From Ferruginibacter sp050611725 (lineage in GTDB: Bacteria; Bacteroidota; Bacteroidia; Chitinophagales; Chitinophagaceae): a DNA stretch of 64,000 nt. Positions within the stretch are counted from its first letter, which is position 1, and every line of letters begins with the position of its first letter. The notes beneath the pieces are model-generated. The model was given only the letters and a program-made list of their open reading frames with translations, searched no databases and was not told where the DNA came from. Below, piece after piece: positions 42,803 through 50,711 of the stretch. The position numbers and the translations under genes are program-made. The stretch is from positions 620,001-684,000 of the forward strand of contig NZ_JBODJB010000001.1 in NCBI RefSeq assembly GCF_050611725.1, written 5' to 3'.

Positions 42803-45457
42803 TTATTGTCTTGCTAAAACGATCGGTGTTTTAAAAGATTTTTTCTTCCCCTGCAAATTAAATACTTCTGTATAAATAACATAAATACCTACAGCCAGTT
42901 GCTGACCTTTATCGCCTAAGCCATCCCACCTAAAAAATCCCGTCATTCCTAAAAGTGCATTTTTTTGCAAGTAACGTACAGGCCTACCTGCTGCATCAAA
43001 AATGGTGATATTACCTACATAGCCCGGCGTAGGGAAACTATAATTCACCGTAGCAACGTCATCTCTTCCATCATTATCCGGCGAAAACACTGCAGGGCTG
43101 ATAGACACCTCTCCTTGTACTAGCTGGTCGGCTCCATTTTGAGAATTTTTATAAGTTGGTGTACCAAAGCCCGGATAAAGGCTCTTTGCAGCAGAATGCC
43201 AATTTCTTTCCTGTTCACTTTGAACTAAGGAGGTATCATTGTAATTAATTCTTTCAAGCGAAACATTTTCACGATTGTCTATCAGTTTAAAATGCCATTT
43301 TTCTGTGTAGCGGATCTCATCAATAATATTTGTATCAATATCGCAGATGATCACAAAACCTTTATCATCACTGTAAGACGGCATACTTGAAAGTGTTATA
43401 AAAGCAGCAGCGTTTTTTACATCGAAATCTCTTTGCACTACTGCAGGATCTTCCGTAACAACAATAAACTCGCCGGGTTGTATCAATCTACCTGTAGAAC
43501 TGATCTTAACCAATGTGCCTACTTTACCCGTAGTACTGCTGCGATTAGTGATATACACTTTACCAAGATCTATCACTTTATTACTGCGATTATAAATTTC
43601 TACATAATCAACACCCGGAGGTTCTGCATTAATAGATGGTAGGGGATTAAATAAAATTTCGTTTACAACTAGGTCGAACCTAGCCGCCGGCGACGGTAAA
43701 AATATGTTTGCCGTATTATTGGCTCCAATCGCATTTCCTAAACAATCCGTTATCGCAGAAGCTGCAGTTATCGTGTATGCCACGCCGGTAGATAAAGCTG
43801 TTCCTAAAGTGATATTCACTGCATCAAATAAAGGACCAACGCCAACAGCAGAGGCAACAGTAATACCTCCCGTTATACTATAATTTGCAATAGTAGCAGC
43901 TTTCAGGCTATCCAAAGTTTCATCATAATACAAGGTGATGTGTGTTGGATCGGTAACAGAAACACTTAAAAGTTTGGGGCCTGTTGCATCCGGCGTACCG
44001 CCATCTGCAGAATTTATAGCGCCGGGAGTTCCTCCTTTAATATCCGTACTTGCTTTCCAGTTTGAAATACCGGAACAAGGACTTTTTGTATTGATCATTT
44101 CAATTGTCCATCCGCCATCTTCTTTTGCTGCATCATGATACCAGGCTAAACTATAATTAACTGCATGCATCACTTCACCAAGTTCGTTAACCAATGTCAA
44201 TAATTCTCCGGTATTTGTTAACCCCGGAAAACTGGTGGGAGATAATGTTGCCCCATATGTAGCTAGATCCGGAGCCGCCGTACTTGAACAAAGAATTACA
44301 TATGCTCCCGGATTCAGTGTATATGTAGGGAATGCACCGCTGATTCCGGTGCCATCTTTAATTTTCCAACCTGTTATCGTGATCGCTTTGGTCGTAGTAT
44401 TTTTTAATTCGATCCATTCTCTTGCAGGAAGCCCTACAACAGGCGACTCGTCAGCCATGATCTCATCGATCACAACATCATACTGTTTAGGAATGTATGG
44501 AGCAAAATAAGTGAATGCGCTTGTTCCGTTGCTGATCGCATTGCCGGAAATATCTTTTACGCCATTTACTGTTAACTGATTGGCAACTGCATCTGCAAAA
44601 CTACCGGTAAAGGTTAGGTGCACTAAGGCGGAATTACTACCATCCAAAACAGCGGTGGCCGGTGCACCAATACTATTGTTTACAGAATAGTTTCCAATTG
44701 TATTGGCCGTTGTTGCATCTAAAGGCTCATTGAACAAAACATCTAAAGCTGTTGAAGATAAAACTGTTGAAGACTGAATAACTGGAGCAGTAACATCAGG
44801 CGCATAAGTTTGAACATTTATATCATCAAAAAAATGTCTTTGGAAAAAAGACGCAGTACTTTGTTTTACAAAAAAGCCAAATGAATTGGATGTTGGATAG
44901 GCTGCATCTGTAACAGATCCCTCTACTGTATAGTTTGTTCCTCCTGTAAGGTCTCTAGATAATATCCATTGATTTGAAGCGTCACGAATTACTTTGATCC
45001 GTATTGTGTTGCTGCTTGTATTTGTTGTTGCATCAACTCCATCAATAATTTTTGTACTAGTTGCTCCGTCTTTTCTATATAAACTAATTTCATCGGCCGT
45101 ATTACCAATTCTCACAAAAAAACCATTGGTTGCTGTTGCAGAAAGATCTGTTGCCGATGCTATTAAGAATACATCAACATAATTGGTAGAAGATGTATTG
45201 AAAGTAAGTTTGGTATAAAACTCCCATTGTGCCGTAGTAGCCAATATGCTGGGAGTACTTAAATAGAAAGAACTGCTTGCTGTAGTGTTATTGCTTTGTA
45301 GCTGTCCCGCTGTTACTACCCAATCTGCAGCGTTACCTGTAACCCATGCAGGATTTGTGGTAATATCTCCATCAGTAAAATTTTCTGTAAACTGAGCAAA
45401 TGTACACATTGCAGATATTGCAAAAACAGGCACTAAAAGAAGCAATTTTTTCATCAT
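42803..45457 (-). CDS. Secreted lamin-tail-domain protein with T9SS-type C-terminus
   Basis: An 884-residue exported protein: signal peptide (to about 21), an N-terminal concanavalin-like beta region (NSFGFFVKQSTASFFQRHFFDDINVQ), Ig-like/SbsA-type domains (LFNEPLDATTANTIGNYSV, YYDETLDSLKAATIANYSI), and two lamin-tail domains (VIDEIMADESPVVGLPAREWIELKN about 330-440; LVVNEILFNPLPS about 600-720). The C-terminus has the FlgD-like/gliding-type fold FSPDNDGRDDVATVNY...GIYVIYTEVF, typical of T9SS type B cargo. Probably surface or biofilm matrix. No catalytic site seen. Confidence 0.9.
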   Translation of the reverse strand: MMKKLLLLVPVFAISAMCTFAQFTENFTDGDITTNPAWVTGNAADWVVTAGQLQSNNTTASSSFYLSTPSILATTAQWEFYTKLTFNTSSTNYVDVFLIASATDLSATATNGFFVRIGNTADEISLYRKDGATSTKIIDGVDATTNTSSNTIRIKVIRDASNQWILSRDLTGGTNYTVEGSVTDAAYPTSNSFGFFVKQSTASFFQRHFFDDINVQTYAPDVTAPVIQSSTVLSSTALDVLFNEPLDATTANTIGNYSVNNSIGAPATAVLDGSNSALVHLTFTGSFADAVANQLTVNGVKDISGNAISNGTSAFTYFAPYIPKQYDVVIDEIMADESPVVGLPAREWIELKNTTTKAITITGWKIKDGTGISGAFPTYTLNPGAYVILCSSTAAPDLATYGATLSPTSFPGLTNTGELLTLVNELGEVMHAVNYSLAWYHDAAKEDGGWTIEMINTKSPCSGISNWKASTDIKGGTPGAINSADGGTPDATGPKLLSVSVTDPTHITLYYDETLDSLKAATIANYSITGGITVASAVGVGPLFDAVNITLGTALSTGVAYTITAASAITDCLGNAIGANNTANIFLPSPAARFDLVVNEILFNPLPSINAEPPGVDYVEIYNRSNKVIDLGKVYITNRSSTTGKVGTLVKISSTGRLIQPGEFIVVTEDPAVVQRDFDVKNAAAFITLSSMPSYSDDKGFVIICDIDTNIIDEIRYTEKWHFKLIDNRENVSLERINYNDTSLVQSEQERNWHSAAKSLYPGFGTPTYKNSQNGADQLVQGEVSISPAVFSPDNDGRDDVATVNYSFPTPGYVGNITIFDAAGRPVRYLQKNALLGMTGFFRWDGLGDKGQQLAVGIYVIYTEVFNLQGKKKSFKTPIVLARQ

Positions 45458-45538
45458 AACAGTAAAACTTAGTCTTTAAAGATAAATGTTTTATCGCATA
45501 GCTATAGAGTTTTATCTATGAATAATTTTTCTTGATTT

Positions 45539-45570
45539 TTTGGCTGATAATAGATTTGTTCCTACTTTTG
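45539..45570 (+). promoter_or_regulatory. Promoter of the asd leader
   Basis: TTTG at 45539-45542, a 20-nt spacer and TACTTTTG at 45563-45570. Transcription would begin within a few bases of the leader peptide ATG at 45575. Confidence 0.8.
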
Positions 45571-45574
45571 CGGC

Positions 45575-45637
45575 ATGAAATTGAATTACAAACACACAAC
45601 CACTACGAAGAAACGTTCTGCTCAGCAGGAGGGTTAA
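45575..45637 (+). CDS. Threonine-rich attenuator leader peptide upstream of asd
   Basis: A 20-codon ORF encoding MKLNYKHTTTTKKRSAQQEG, starting 5 bases after the -7 element. Codons 8-11 are ACA, ACC, ACT and ACG, so all four threonine codons appear in a row, followed by two lysine codons. The terminator hairpin of the attenuator lies 30 bases downstream. Threonine and lysine are the end products of the aspartate pathway, in which the next gene (asd) acts. The arrangement matches thrL-type leader peptides in principle, though the sequence is unrelated. The stretch 45458-45783 contains only this unit and a short repeat. Confidence 0.8.
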   Translation: MKLNYKHTTTTKKRSAQQEG

Positions 45638-45700
45638 TAGTGTTTTGTTTGTTTCCACAATATTCACAGCCTTCCAGTAAAACGGAAGGCTTTATTTTTA
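45616..45700 (+). promoter_or_regulatory. Transcription attenuator (antiterminator and intrinsic terminator)
   Basis: Segments: 1 = 45616-45621, 2 = 45625-45635, 3 = 45668-45675, 4 = 45684-45691. 1:2 is a 6-bp hairpin with a 3-base loop. 2:3 pairs ggagggtt with agccttcc (8 bp, two G-U). 3:4 is an 8-bp stem followed by ttattttt, an intrinsic terminator. A ribosome stalled on the Thr codons would cover segment 1 and free segment 2 to hold segment 3 (readthrough); a ribosome at the stop codon would cover segment 2 and allow 3:4 (stop). Confidence 0.75.
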
Positions 45701-45701
45701 T

Positions 45702-45723
45702 GCCCCCATCCCCTAAAGGGGAG
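45702..45723. repeat. C-tract/G-tract hairpin repeat, copy a
   Basis: A short cccc...taaa...gggg palindrome directly after the attenuator. The longer copies at 46776 and 47647 share the cccctaaagggg core. Confidence 0.6.
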
Positions 45724-45783
45724 TAAAGGCAAGATAATTTAAAGACGTAATTTTTTAATCACAATAAACAAAAACTCAAAAAA

Positions 45784-46773
45784 ATGAAAGTAGCTGTAGT
45801 AGGGGCCACCGGCCTGGTTGGCAGCAAAATGTTGCAAGTATTAGCCGAAAGAAATTTTCCGGTTACGGAATTGATCCCGGTTGCGTCTGAAAAATCAATT
45901 GGTAAACAAGTTGAATTCAAGGGAAAGAAATACACGATCGTTGGTTATAAAGATGCAATTGCAGCTAAACCGGCTGTTGCTATATTTTCTGCCGGAGGTG
46001 GTACGTCTCTTGCAATTGCTCCTGAATTTGCAGCAGCTGGCATTACAGTAATTGACAACTCAAGCGCATGGCGTATGGACCCTACTAAAAAATTAGTAGT
46101 GCCAGAAGTGAATGCTGATGTGTTGACGGCTGATGATAAGATCATCGCCAATCCGAACTGTTCTACTATTCAAATGGTATTGGTGTTGAAACCATTACAT
46201 GAAAAATATAAAATCAAAAGGGTAGTAGTATCTACTTACCAAAGTGTTACCGGCACCGGCGTTAAAGCAGTTGACCAATTATTCAACGAAAGAAAAGGTG
46301 TTAAAGGTGAAATGGCTTATAAATATCAAATTGATTTAAACGTTATTCCTCAGATAGATGTATTCACTGATAATGGTTACACTAAAGAGGAAATGAAAAT
46401 GATCAAAGAAACCAACAAGATCATTGGTGACGATAGCATTAAAGTAACAGCAACGACTGTACGTATACCGGTAATTGGCGGACACAGCGAAAGTTTGAAC
46501 ATTGAGTTTGAAAATGATTTTGATGTTGAAGAAGTAAAAGCTTTATTGGCTGCTGCTCCAGGTTTAGTGTTACAAGATGACATTGCAAATGCCATTTATC
46601 CAATGCCATTAACTGCTCATGAAAAAGATGAAACCTTCGTGGGTCGTATTCGTCGTGATGAATCGCAAGCGAATACGCTTAACTGTTGGGTGGTAAGCGA
46701 TAACTTACGTAAAGGTGCTGCTACCAATGCGGTACAAATTGCGGAGTATTTGAATGAGAAAGGATTATTGTAA
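45784..46773 (+). CDS. asd: Aspartate-semialdehyde dehydrogenase
   Basis: A 329-residue NADPH-dependent enzyme that reduces aspartyl phosphate to aspartate semialdehyde, the branch compound of lysine/diaminopimelate, threonine and methionine synthesis. The nucleotide-binding start is VAVVGATGLVGSKMLQVL; the catalytic cysteine is in NPNCSTIQMVLVLKPL and the substrate-binding residues include the HSESLNIEF segment; PEVNADVL is intact. Length is normal. It is preceded by the attenuator above, so expression should rise when charged Thr-tRNA (and perhaps Lys-tRNA) falls. Confidence 0.98.
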   Translation: MKVAVVGATGLVGSKMLQVLAERNFPVTELIPVASEKSIGKQVEFKGKKYTIVGYKDAIAAKPAVAIFSAGGGTSLAIAPEFAAAGITVIDNSSAWRMDPTKKLVVPEVNADVLTADDKIIANPNCSTIQMVLVLKPLHEKYKIKRVVVSTYQSVTGTGVKAVDQLFNERKGVKGEMAYKYQIDLNVIPQIDVFTDNGYTKEEMKMIKETNKIIGDDSIKVTATTVRIPVIGGHSESLNIEFENDFDVEEVKALLAAAPGLVLQDDIANAIYPMPLTAHEKDETFVGRIRRDESQANTLNCWVVSDNLRKGAATNAVQIAEYLNEKGLL

Positions 46774-46775
46774 AA

Positions 46776-46804
46776 CACCCCCTCCGCCCCCTAAAGGGGG
46801 AACT
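46776..46804. repeat. C-tract/G-tract hairpin repeat, copy b
   Basis: About 29 bp, starting 3 bases after the asd stop codon. The copy at 47647-47675 (minus strand) has the same sequence with one difference and sits in the same relation to the stop of its gene. Confidence 0.75.
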
Positions 46805-46842
46805 GAGGATGGAGGAGTATAGAGTTAATTATTTCGAAAATT

Positions 46843-46875
46843 AAAAAGGGATACAAGATTTGTATCCCTTTTTTT
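46843..46875. terminator. Bidirectional intrinsic terminator between asd and a convergent gene
   Basis: A 13-base stem (46843-46855 with 46861-46873), five-base loop, A run on one side and T run on the other, so it can serve both convergent genes. Confidence 0.85.
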
Positions 46876-46888
46876 ATAATTAAGATTT

Positions 46889-47410
46889 TTATTTTCTTTT
46901 AGTTCGAGGCAATTTCTTTCTCACAAAAGTTTCTGAAAAAGTAAACCTTTTAGTTGTTTCGTCCTTAGTGTCTAAGTTGTAAACCCTAATACTTAAATCA
47001 CCTTCAACTTGCCACTTATTTTCAATAAGCCTACACTCAATATTTCCTTCAGCAAACTTACCAATTTCAATAATATTCCATCCTTGTCTAACAATGTAAA
47101 AGAATGGAATATCTATACTATCACTTTTAGAAACTTTAAAACTATAATTAGTTACCCCTTCCGGGATTTTCCAATTTGCAGTTATAGAAATTTGATCATC
47201 ATAAATATTAGCAGTACAATCGTATAGTTTACGAATTAGAAAAACAATATTTCTACCCGTATCAATTGTCTCTCTATTAGATTGAGAAATTGCGGCTTTA
47301 TTGAAAAACTGATATTCTGCTGTATTTAAACAATTGTATTGTTCCGATTGCCCGAGTAAACTGTTACAACATGCAATAGAAATTAACATAAAATAGAATT
47401 TCACTTTCAT
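46889..47410 (-). CDS. Exported protein of unknown function
   Basis: A 173-residue protein with a signal peptide (MKVKFYFMLISIACCNSLLG), so the start is set at ATG 47410; an upstream in-frame ATG at 47431 would add seven charged residues before it. The mature part has Cys pairs (QYNCLN, YDCTAN, NIECRL) and beta-type sequence (SITANWKIPEGVTNYSFKVSK). The tail is strongly basic (RKKLPRTKRK). No family recognised. Confidence 0.72.
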   Translation of the reverse strand: MKVKFYFMLISIACCNSLLGQSEQYNCLNTAEYQFFNKAAISQSNRETIDTGRNIVFLIRKLYDCTANIYDDQISITANWKIPEGVTNYSFKVSKSDSIDIPFFYIVRQGWNIIEIGKFAEGNIECRLIENKWQVEGDLSIRVYNLDTKDETTKRFTFSETFVRKKLPRTKRK

Positions 47411-47530
47411 TTTTTTCTGCCTTTTGTACATATATTAACTTACTATAATAAGATGTATTTAATAGTCTTATGGTTGCACAAGTGATAAATAAACTTCTAA
47501 CCAAAATAATAAAAGTTCAATAATGGGACT

Positions 47531-47573
47531 CCGTACAAGTGAGTGACACAACGATGATGCCATGAAAAACAAA
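47531..47573 (+). repeat. Dispersed GTACAAG...CCATGAAAAAC repeat, copy 3
   Basis: About 43 bp, the most complete copy together with 36565. Lies between the exported protein gene and the terminator at 47591. Confidence 0.78.
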
Positions 47574-47590
47574 TGCCGGTAACCAAATAA

Positions 47591-47618
47591 AAAAGCTCCG
47601 TATCTAACGGAGCTTTAT
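47591..47618 (-). terminator. Intrinsic terminator of the KorB-like gene
   Basis: Stem aaagctccg with cggagcttt, seven-base loop, T run on the minus strand (47597-47588). Confidence 0.85.
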
Positions 47619-47646
47619 ATTCGAAGATTTAAATTAACGAGTTCTT

Positions 47647-47675
47647 AGTTCCCCCTTTAGGGAGCGGAGGGGGTG
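47647..47675. repeat. C-tract/G-tract hairpin repeat, copy c
   Basis: Inverted relative to copies a and b; starts 1 base after the KorB-like stop codon when read on the minus strand, the same arrangement as copy b after asd. Confidence 0.75.
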
Positions 47676-47676
47676 A

Positions 47677-48729
47677 TTAGTTAATTTCCCAAGTCTCATT
47701 TCCTCTCAACAATTTATCCAAATCACCTTTACCTTTTTTAGCAATTACATCTTCAATTTGAAGTGCCATAACATCTTCGTAGCAAGGTCTGTCTGTTTCG
47801 TAGAAAACACCGAACGGACGAGGTAAATGACCAACATTGGCAGGATTGTCGAACATACGGGTAAGGATCTGAGCTTTGTAAAAATCTCTTTCGTCGTGCA
47901 CCCAAAGGTCTTCAATGCTTGCATCTTTACCTATTTCAACAACTACCGGACGGAAGCCATCTAATTTAATTCCTTTGTTTTGTGTAGCACCAAAGATCAA
48001 TGGCTTGCCTTGTTCAAGAAATAAAACTTCTTCTGCTTTGGTTCCTTTTTCTGTGAAAATTTCAAAAGCTCCATCGTTGAAGATGTTACAGTTTTGATAG
48101 ATCTCTAAGAAAGAAGTTCCTTTATGTGCATGCGCTCTTAGCAACATTGCTTGTAAATGTTTAGGATCTCTGTCCATACTTCTTGCAACAAAAGTTCCAT
48201 CGGCACCCATTGCTAATGCAGCAGGGTTGAATGGATGATCGATACTTCCGTAAGGCGTACTTTTTGTTACTTTATTTTCTTCTGAAGTTGGAGAATATTG
48301 TCCTTTTGTAAGACCATATATCTGGTTGTTGAATATCAACAAATTCACATCAAAATTTCTACGCAATAAATGGATGGTATGATTACCACCGATACTCATG
48401 CTATCTCCATCACCTGAAACGATCCAAACACTTAAGTCAGGACGAGCGGCTTTTAAACCACTTGCTACCGCCGTTGCTCTACCATGGATGCTATGCATAC
48501 CATACGTATTCATATAATAAGGGAAACGGCTGCTACAACCGATACCTGAAATGATCGCAATGTTTTCTTTAGGAATACCAAGGGTTGGCATTACTTTTTG
48601 TACTTGTGCTAAAATGGAATAGTCGCCACAACCAGGGCACCAACGTACCTCTTGATCGGTTGCAAAATCTTTCGCTGTTAAGGCTGCTTTTACCGGAGCT
48701 TCCGGCGCTAATGTTGCTGTTGCACTCAT
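47677..48729 (-). CDS. 2-oxoacid:ferredoxin oxidoreductase beta subunit
   Basis: A 350-residue thiamine-diphosphate enzyme subunit: VRWCPGCGDYSILAQV, AIISGIGCSSRFPYYMNTYG, VASGLKAARPDLSVWIVSGDGDSMSIGGNH (TPP/Mg motif GDGDSMSIGGN), YGLTKGQYSPTSE. Members oxidise 2-oxoglutarate or pyruvate to acyl-CoA with ferredoxin. The alpha subunit gene normally stands directly upstream; here upstream lies an amidase gene on the same strand instead, and no alpha subunit is in the window. A TAACTTTG -7 element is at 48757-48750. Confidence 0.94.
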   Translation of the reverse strand: MSATATLAPEAPVKAALTAKDFATDQEVRWCPGCGDYSILAQVQKVMPTLGIPKENIAIISGIGCSSRFPYYMNTYGMHSIHGRATAVASGLKAARPDLSVWIVSGDGDSMSIGGNHTIHLLRRNFDVNLLIFNNQIYGLTKGQYSPTSEENKVTKSTPYGSIDHPFNPAALAMGADGTFVARSMDRDPKHLQAMLLRAHAHKGTSFLEIYQNCNIFNDGAFEIFTEKGTKAEEVLFLEQGKPLIFGATQNKGIKLDGFRPVVVEIGKDASIEDLWVHDERDFYKAQILTRMFDNPANVGHLPRPFGVFYETDRPCYEDVMALQIEDVIAKKGKGDLDKLLRGNETWEIN

Positions 48730-48840
48730 ATGGCTTATTGTTAGAGATGCAAAGTTACGTCAGAATTGAATATTTTGACAATTTTAGAGGGTCTATTATG
48801 CTGTATTTATGTGTTAAAACTTATGCAAACGTTGCCATTT

Positions 48841-48921
48841 AGAACACGGATGACACGGATTGAATGGATTAACACGGATCAAATCTGTAAATATCCATTG
48901 AATCCGCGTCATCCGTGTTCT
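48841..48921. repeat. Large inverted repeat of the aacacggatgacacggat type
   Basis: Arms 48841-48868 and 48894-48921 match at 26 of 28 positions, with a 25-base loop that itself contains acacggat. It fills most of the gap between the amidase stop and the KorB-like promoter. It could act as a terminator, but it has the look of a palindromic repeat element. Confidence 0.8.
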
Positions 48922-48922
48922 A

Positions 48923-50647
48923 TTATTTAGCGGCTTCATTTAAAAAATCTTTGATCCCTAATACAATCTTATCAACCATCTGTTGTTGAAAACCATCGTC
49001 TAGGATTTTTGCTTCCTCATCGGGGTTGCTGAGGAATAGTGTTTCAATTAAGGCATTGGGGTATTCTATCGGACTATTCAGCATGAAATTGAAAGAGCCT
49101 GTATTGCCATATTCTTTCAATCCTAATTCCAACATTCGTTTATAAATATCCAGACTTAAATTTTTAAACCCTATATATCTGTAATACGTACTTGTGCCTC
49201 CGGTTTTTAAAGGATCTTCCGATGAGTTCAGATGAATGCTTAATAAAAGGTCGGGTAAACTATCCCTATAAAAAAGTATCCTTTCTTTATTATCAAAAAA
49301 TTGTTCTTTGGTTCTTGTCATGATCACTTTAGCTCCTTCTTTCTGCAAAGCCTTTTGCAATTTTAATGAGATGTCTAATGTGATCTCTTTTTCATAAGTC
49401 CCAGTTGCGCCAACAGCTCCTGCATTTGTTCCACCATGGCCGGCATCAACTGCGATCGTTAAATTTTTCAATGATAAATTTTCAGGCTGCCATTTTACTT
49501 TTATCATTAGGTTGTTGCCGTCATAATAAATTTGATGTCCCCAATGTTGCTGATGTTTTAATTCTATGGTCACTCTGAAAACATCATCTTCTATTTGTTC
49601 GTAGTCGATATTTTTAATTTCTTTAGCCGTTTGTAATTGTGTTATCCAGTTGGTATTATTGGTTGCTCCAAAAATATCTACTACAATTTTAGAAGGATTA
49701 ATTAATTGAAAAGATTGATATGGCAGTTTTGCAAAGAGTGGTATTTTCACATAATCATATCCGTTAGTTCCATACACATTCCACTTTGCAGTTAATGATT
49801 CCGGAGTAAATGTTCCTTTGGGCAATAAGGTTACTAACTCATCGGGAATATAGGCTGTTCGTGTTTTAGACAATTGTACTTTATAATGTGAGCCTACTTT
49901 TCCTACAATATTCAAAAGGATATTACTATCAAGATAACCCACTTTTGCACCGCCAAGCCTATCATCTCCCAAACCATATTCCAAATGTGCCAGTCTTCCT
50001 TTTGTGATGGCAATGGTAGAGGCCAGAGGAGACAACATCGAGAATTTATAAGTTGTAGTTTCTGTAATTGTATTTCCTGCAGAGTCGATAATAGTGATCG
50101 GAATTTTTGTATTAGAAAAATTATCCGTCGCTTTCACAATATATTCTCCCTGATAAATACCCGGCATTGTTTTAGAAGGCATTTCATATAGAATACAGCC
50201 CTGTGCTGTTTTTACAACGCATTTTGTCAATGCCTTCACTTTAAATTTGATCACATCGCCGGGCACCACAACCATATCTCCCTCAGGAAAAGTTTGAATG
50301 CTTTCAATGTCCAACGTCTTTACAGGCTCTGCAGGTTTGGGTAATGTATAAGTGTAATTTATTTTTTTTGATGCTGACTTGCCTGCATTCTCAGCAGTGA
50401 TGGTAAAACTTGTGTCACCGGGTTTAATATTTATCTCATGTACAAAAGCCCCTGTACTGTAAACTTTCACAGGCTTACTGTTTATTGTAAGATTACATTG
50501 CTTGCAAGTATTGCCAATGATAAATTGCTTAGATGTGATTGCTTTATTGTTTGTATTGTAAGGTTGAATTAAATTGACTACAGGTGCAGTTTGAGAAAAT
50601 ACTTTTATTGAGATCAGTAAAATCAGTAAGAAAAAGGTTCTTTTCAT
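48923..50647 (-). CDS. N-acetylmuramoyl-L-alanine amidase (amidase_3)
   Basis: A 574-residue exported enzyme. Signal peptide (MKRTFFLLILLISIKVFSQ), N-terminal Ig-like segments (about 20-200), an SH3-like region (about 205-265), an AMIN-type beta domain (SFQLINPSKIVVDIFGA about 315) and the catalytic domain from about 395: VDAGHGGTNAGAVG, YEKEITLDI, LLSIHLNSSED (zinc His/Glu/His) and ALIETLFLSNPDE (catalytic Glu). It cuts peptide stems from peptidoglycan. Start set at ATG 50647: the longer frame would begin inside the terminator at 50664-50692. Confidence 0.95.
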   Translation of the reverse strand: MKRTFFLLILLISIKVFSQTAPVVNLIQPYNTNNKAITSKQFIIGNTCKQCNLTINSKPVKVYSTGAFVHEINIKPGDTSFTITAENAGKSASKKINYTYTLPKPAEPVKTLDIESIQTFPEGDMVVVPGDVIKFKVKALTKCVVKTAQGCILYEMPSKTMPGIYQGEYIVKATDNFSNTKIPITIIDSAGNTITETTTYKFSMLSPLASTIAITKGRLAHLEYGLGDDRLGGAKVGYLDSNILLNIVGKVGSHYKVQLSKTRTAYIPDELVTLLPKGTFTPESLTAKWNVYGTNGYDYVKIPLFAKLPYQSFQLINPSKIVVDIFGATNNTNWITQLQTAKEIKNIDYEQIEDDVFRVTIELKHQQHWGHQIYYDGNNLMIKVKWQPENLSLKNLTIAVDAGHGGTNAGAVGATGTYEKEITLDISLKLQKALQKEGAKVIMTRTKEQFFDNKERILFYRDSLPDLLLSIHLNSSEDPLKTGGTSTYYRYIGFKNLSLDIYKRMLELGLKEYGNTGSFNFMLNSPIEYPNALIETLFLSNPDEEAKILDDGFQQQMVDKIVLGIKDFLNEAAK

Positions 50648-50663
50648 AGGATAAAGATAAAAC

Positions 50664-50694
50664 AAAAGCCACCGTGATGTACGGTGGCTTTTTG
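50664..50694 (-). terminator. Intrinsic terminator of the subtilase gene
   Basis: A 12-base stem (50664-50675 with 50681-50692), five-base loop and T run on the minus strand. It separates the subtilase from the amidase. Confidence 0.88.
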
Positions 50695-50711
50695 TCGATT
50701 TGTTTTTATTA

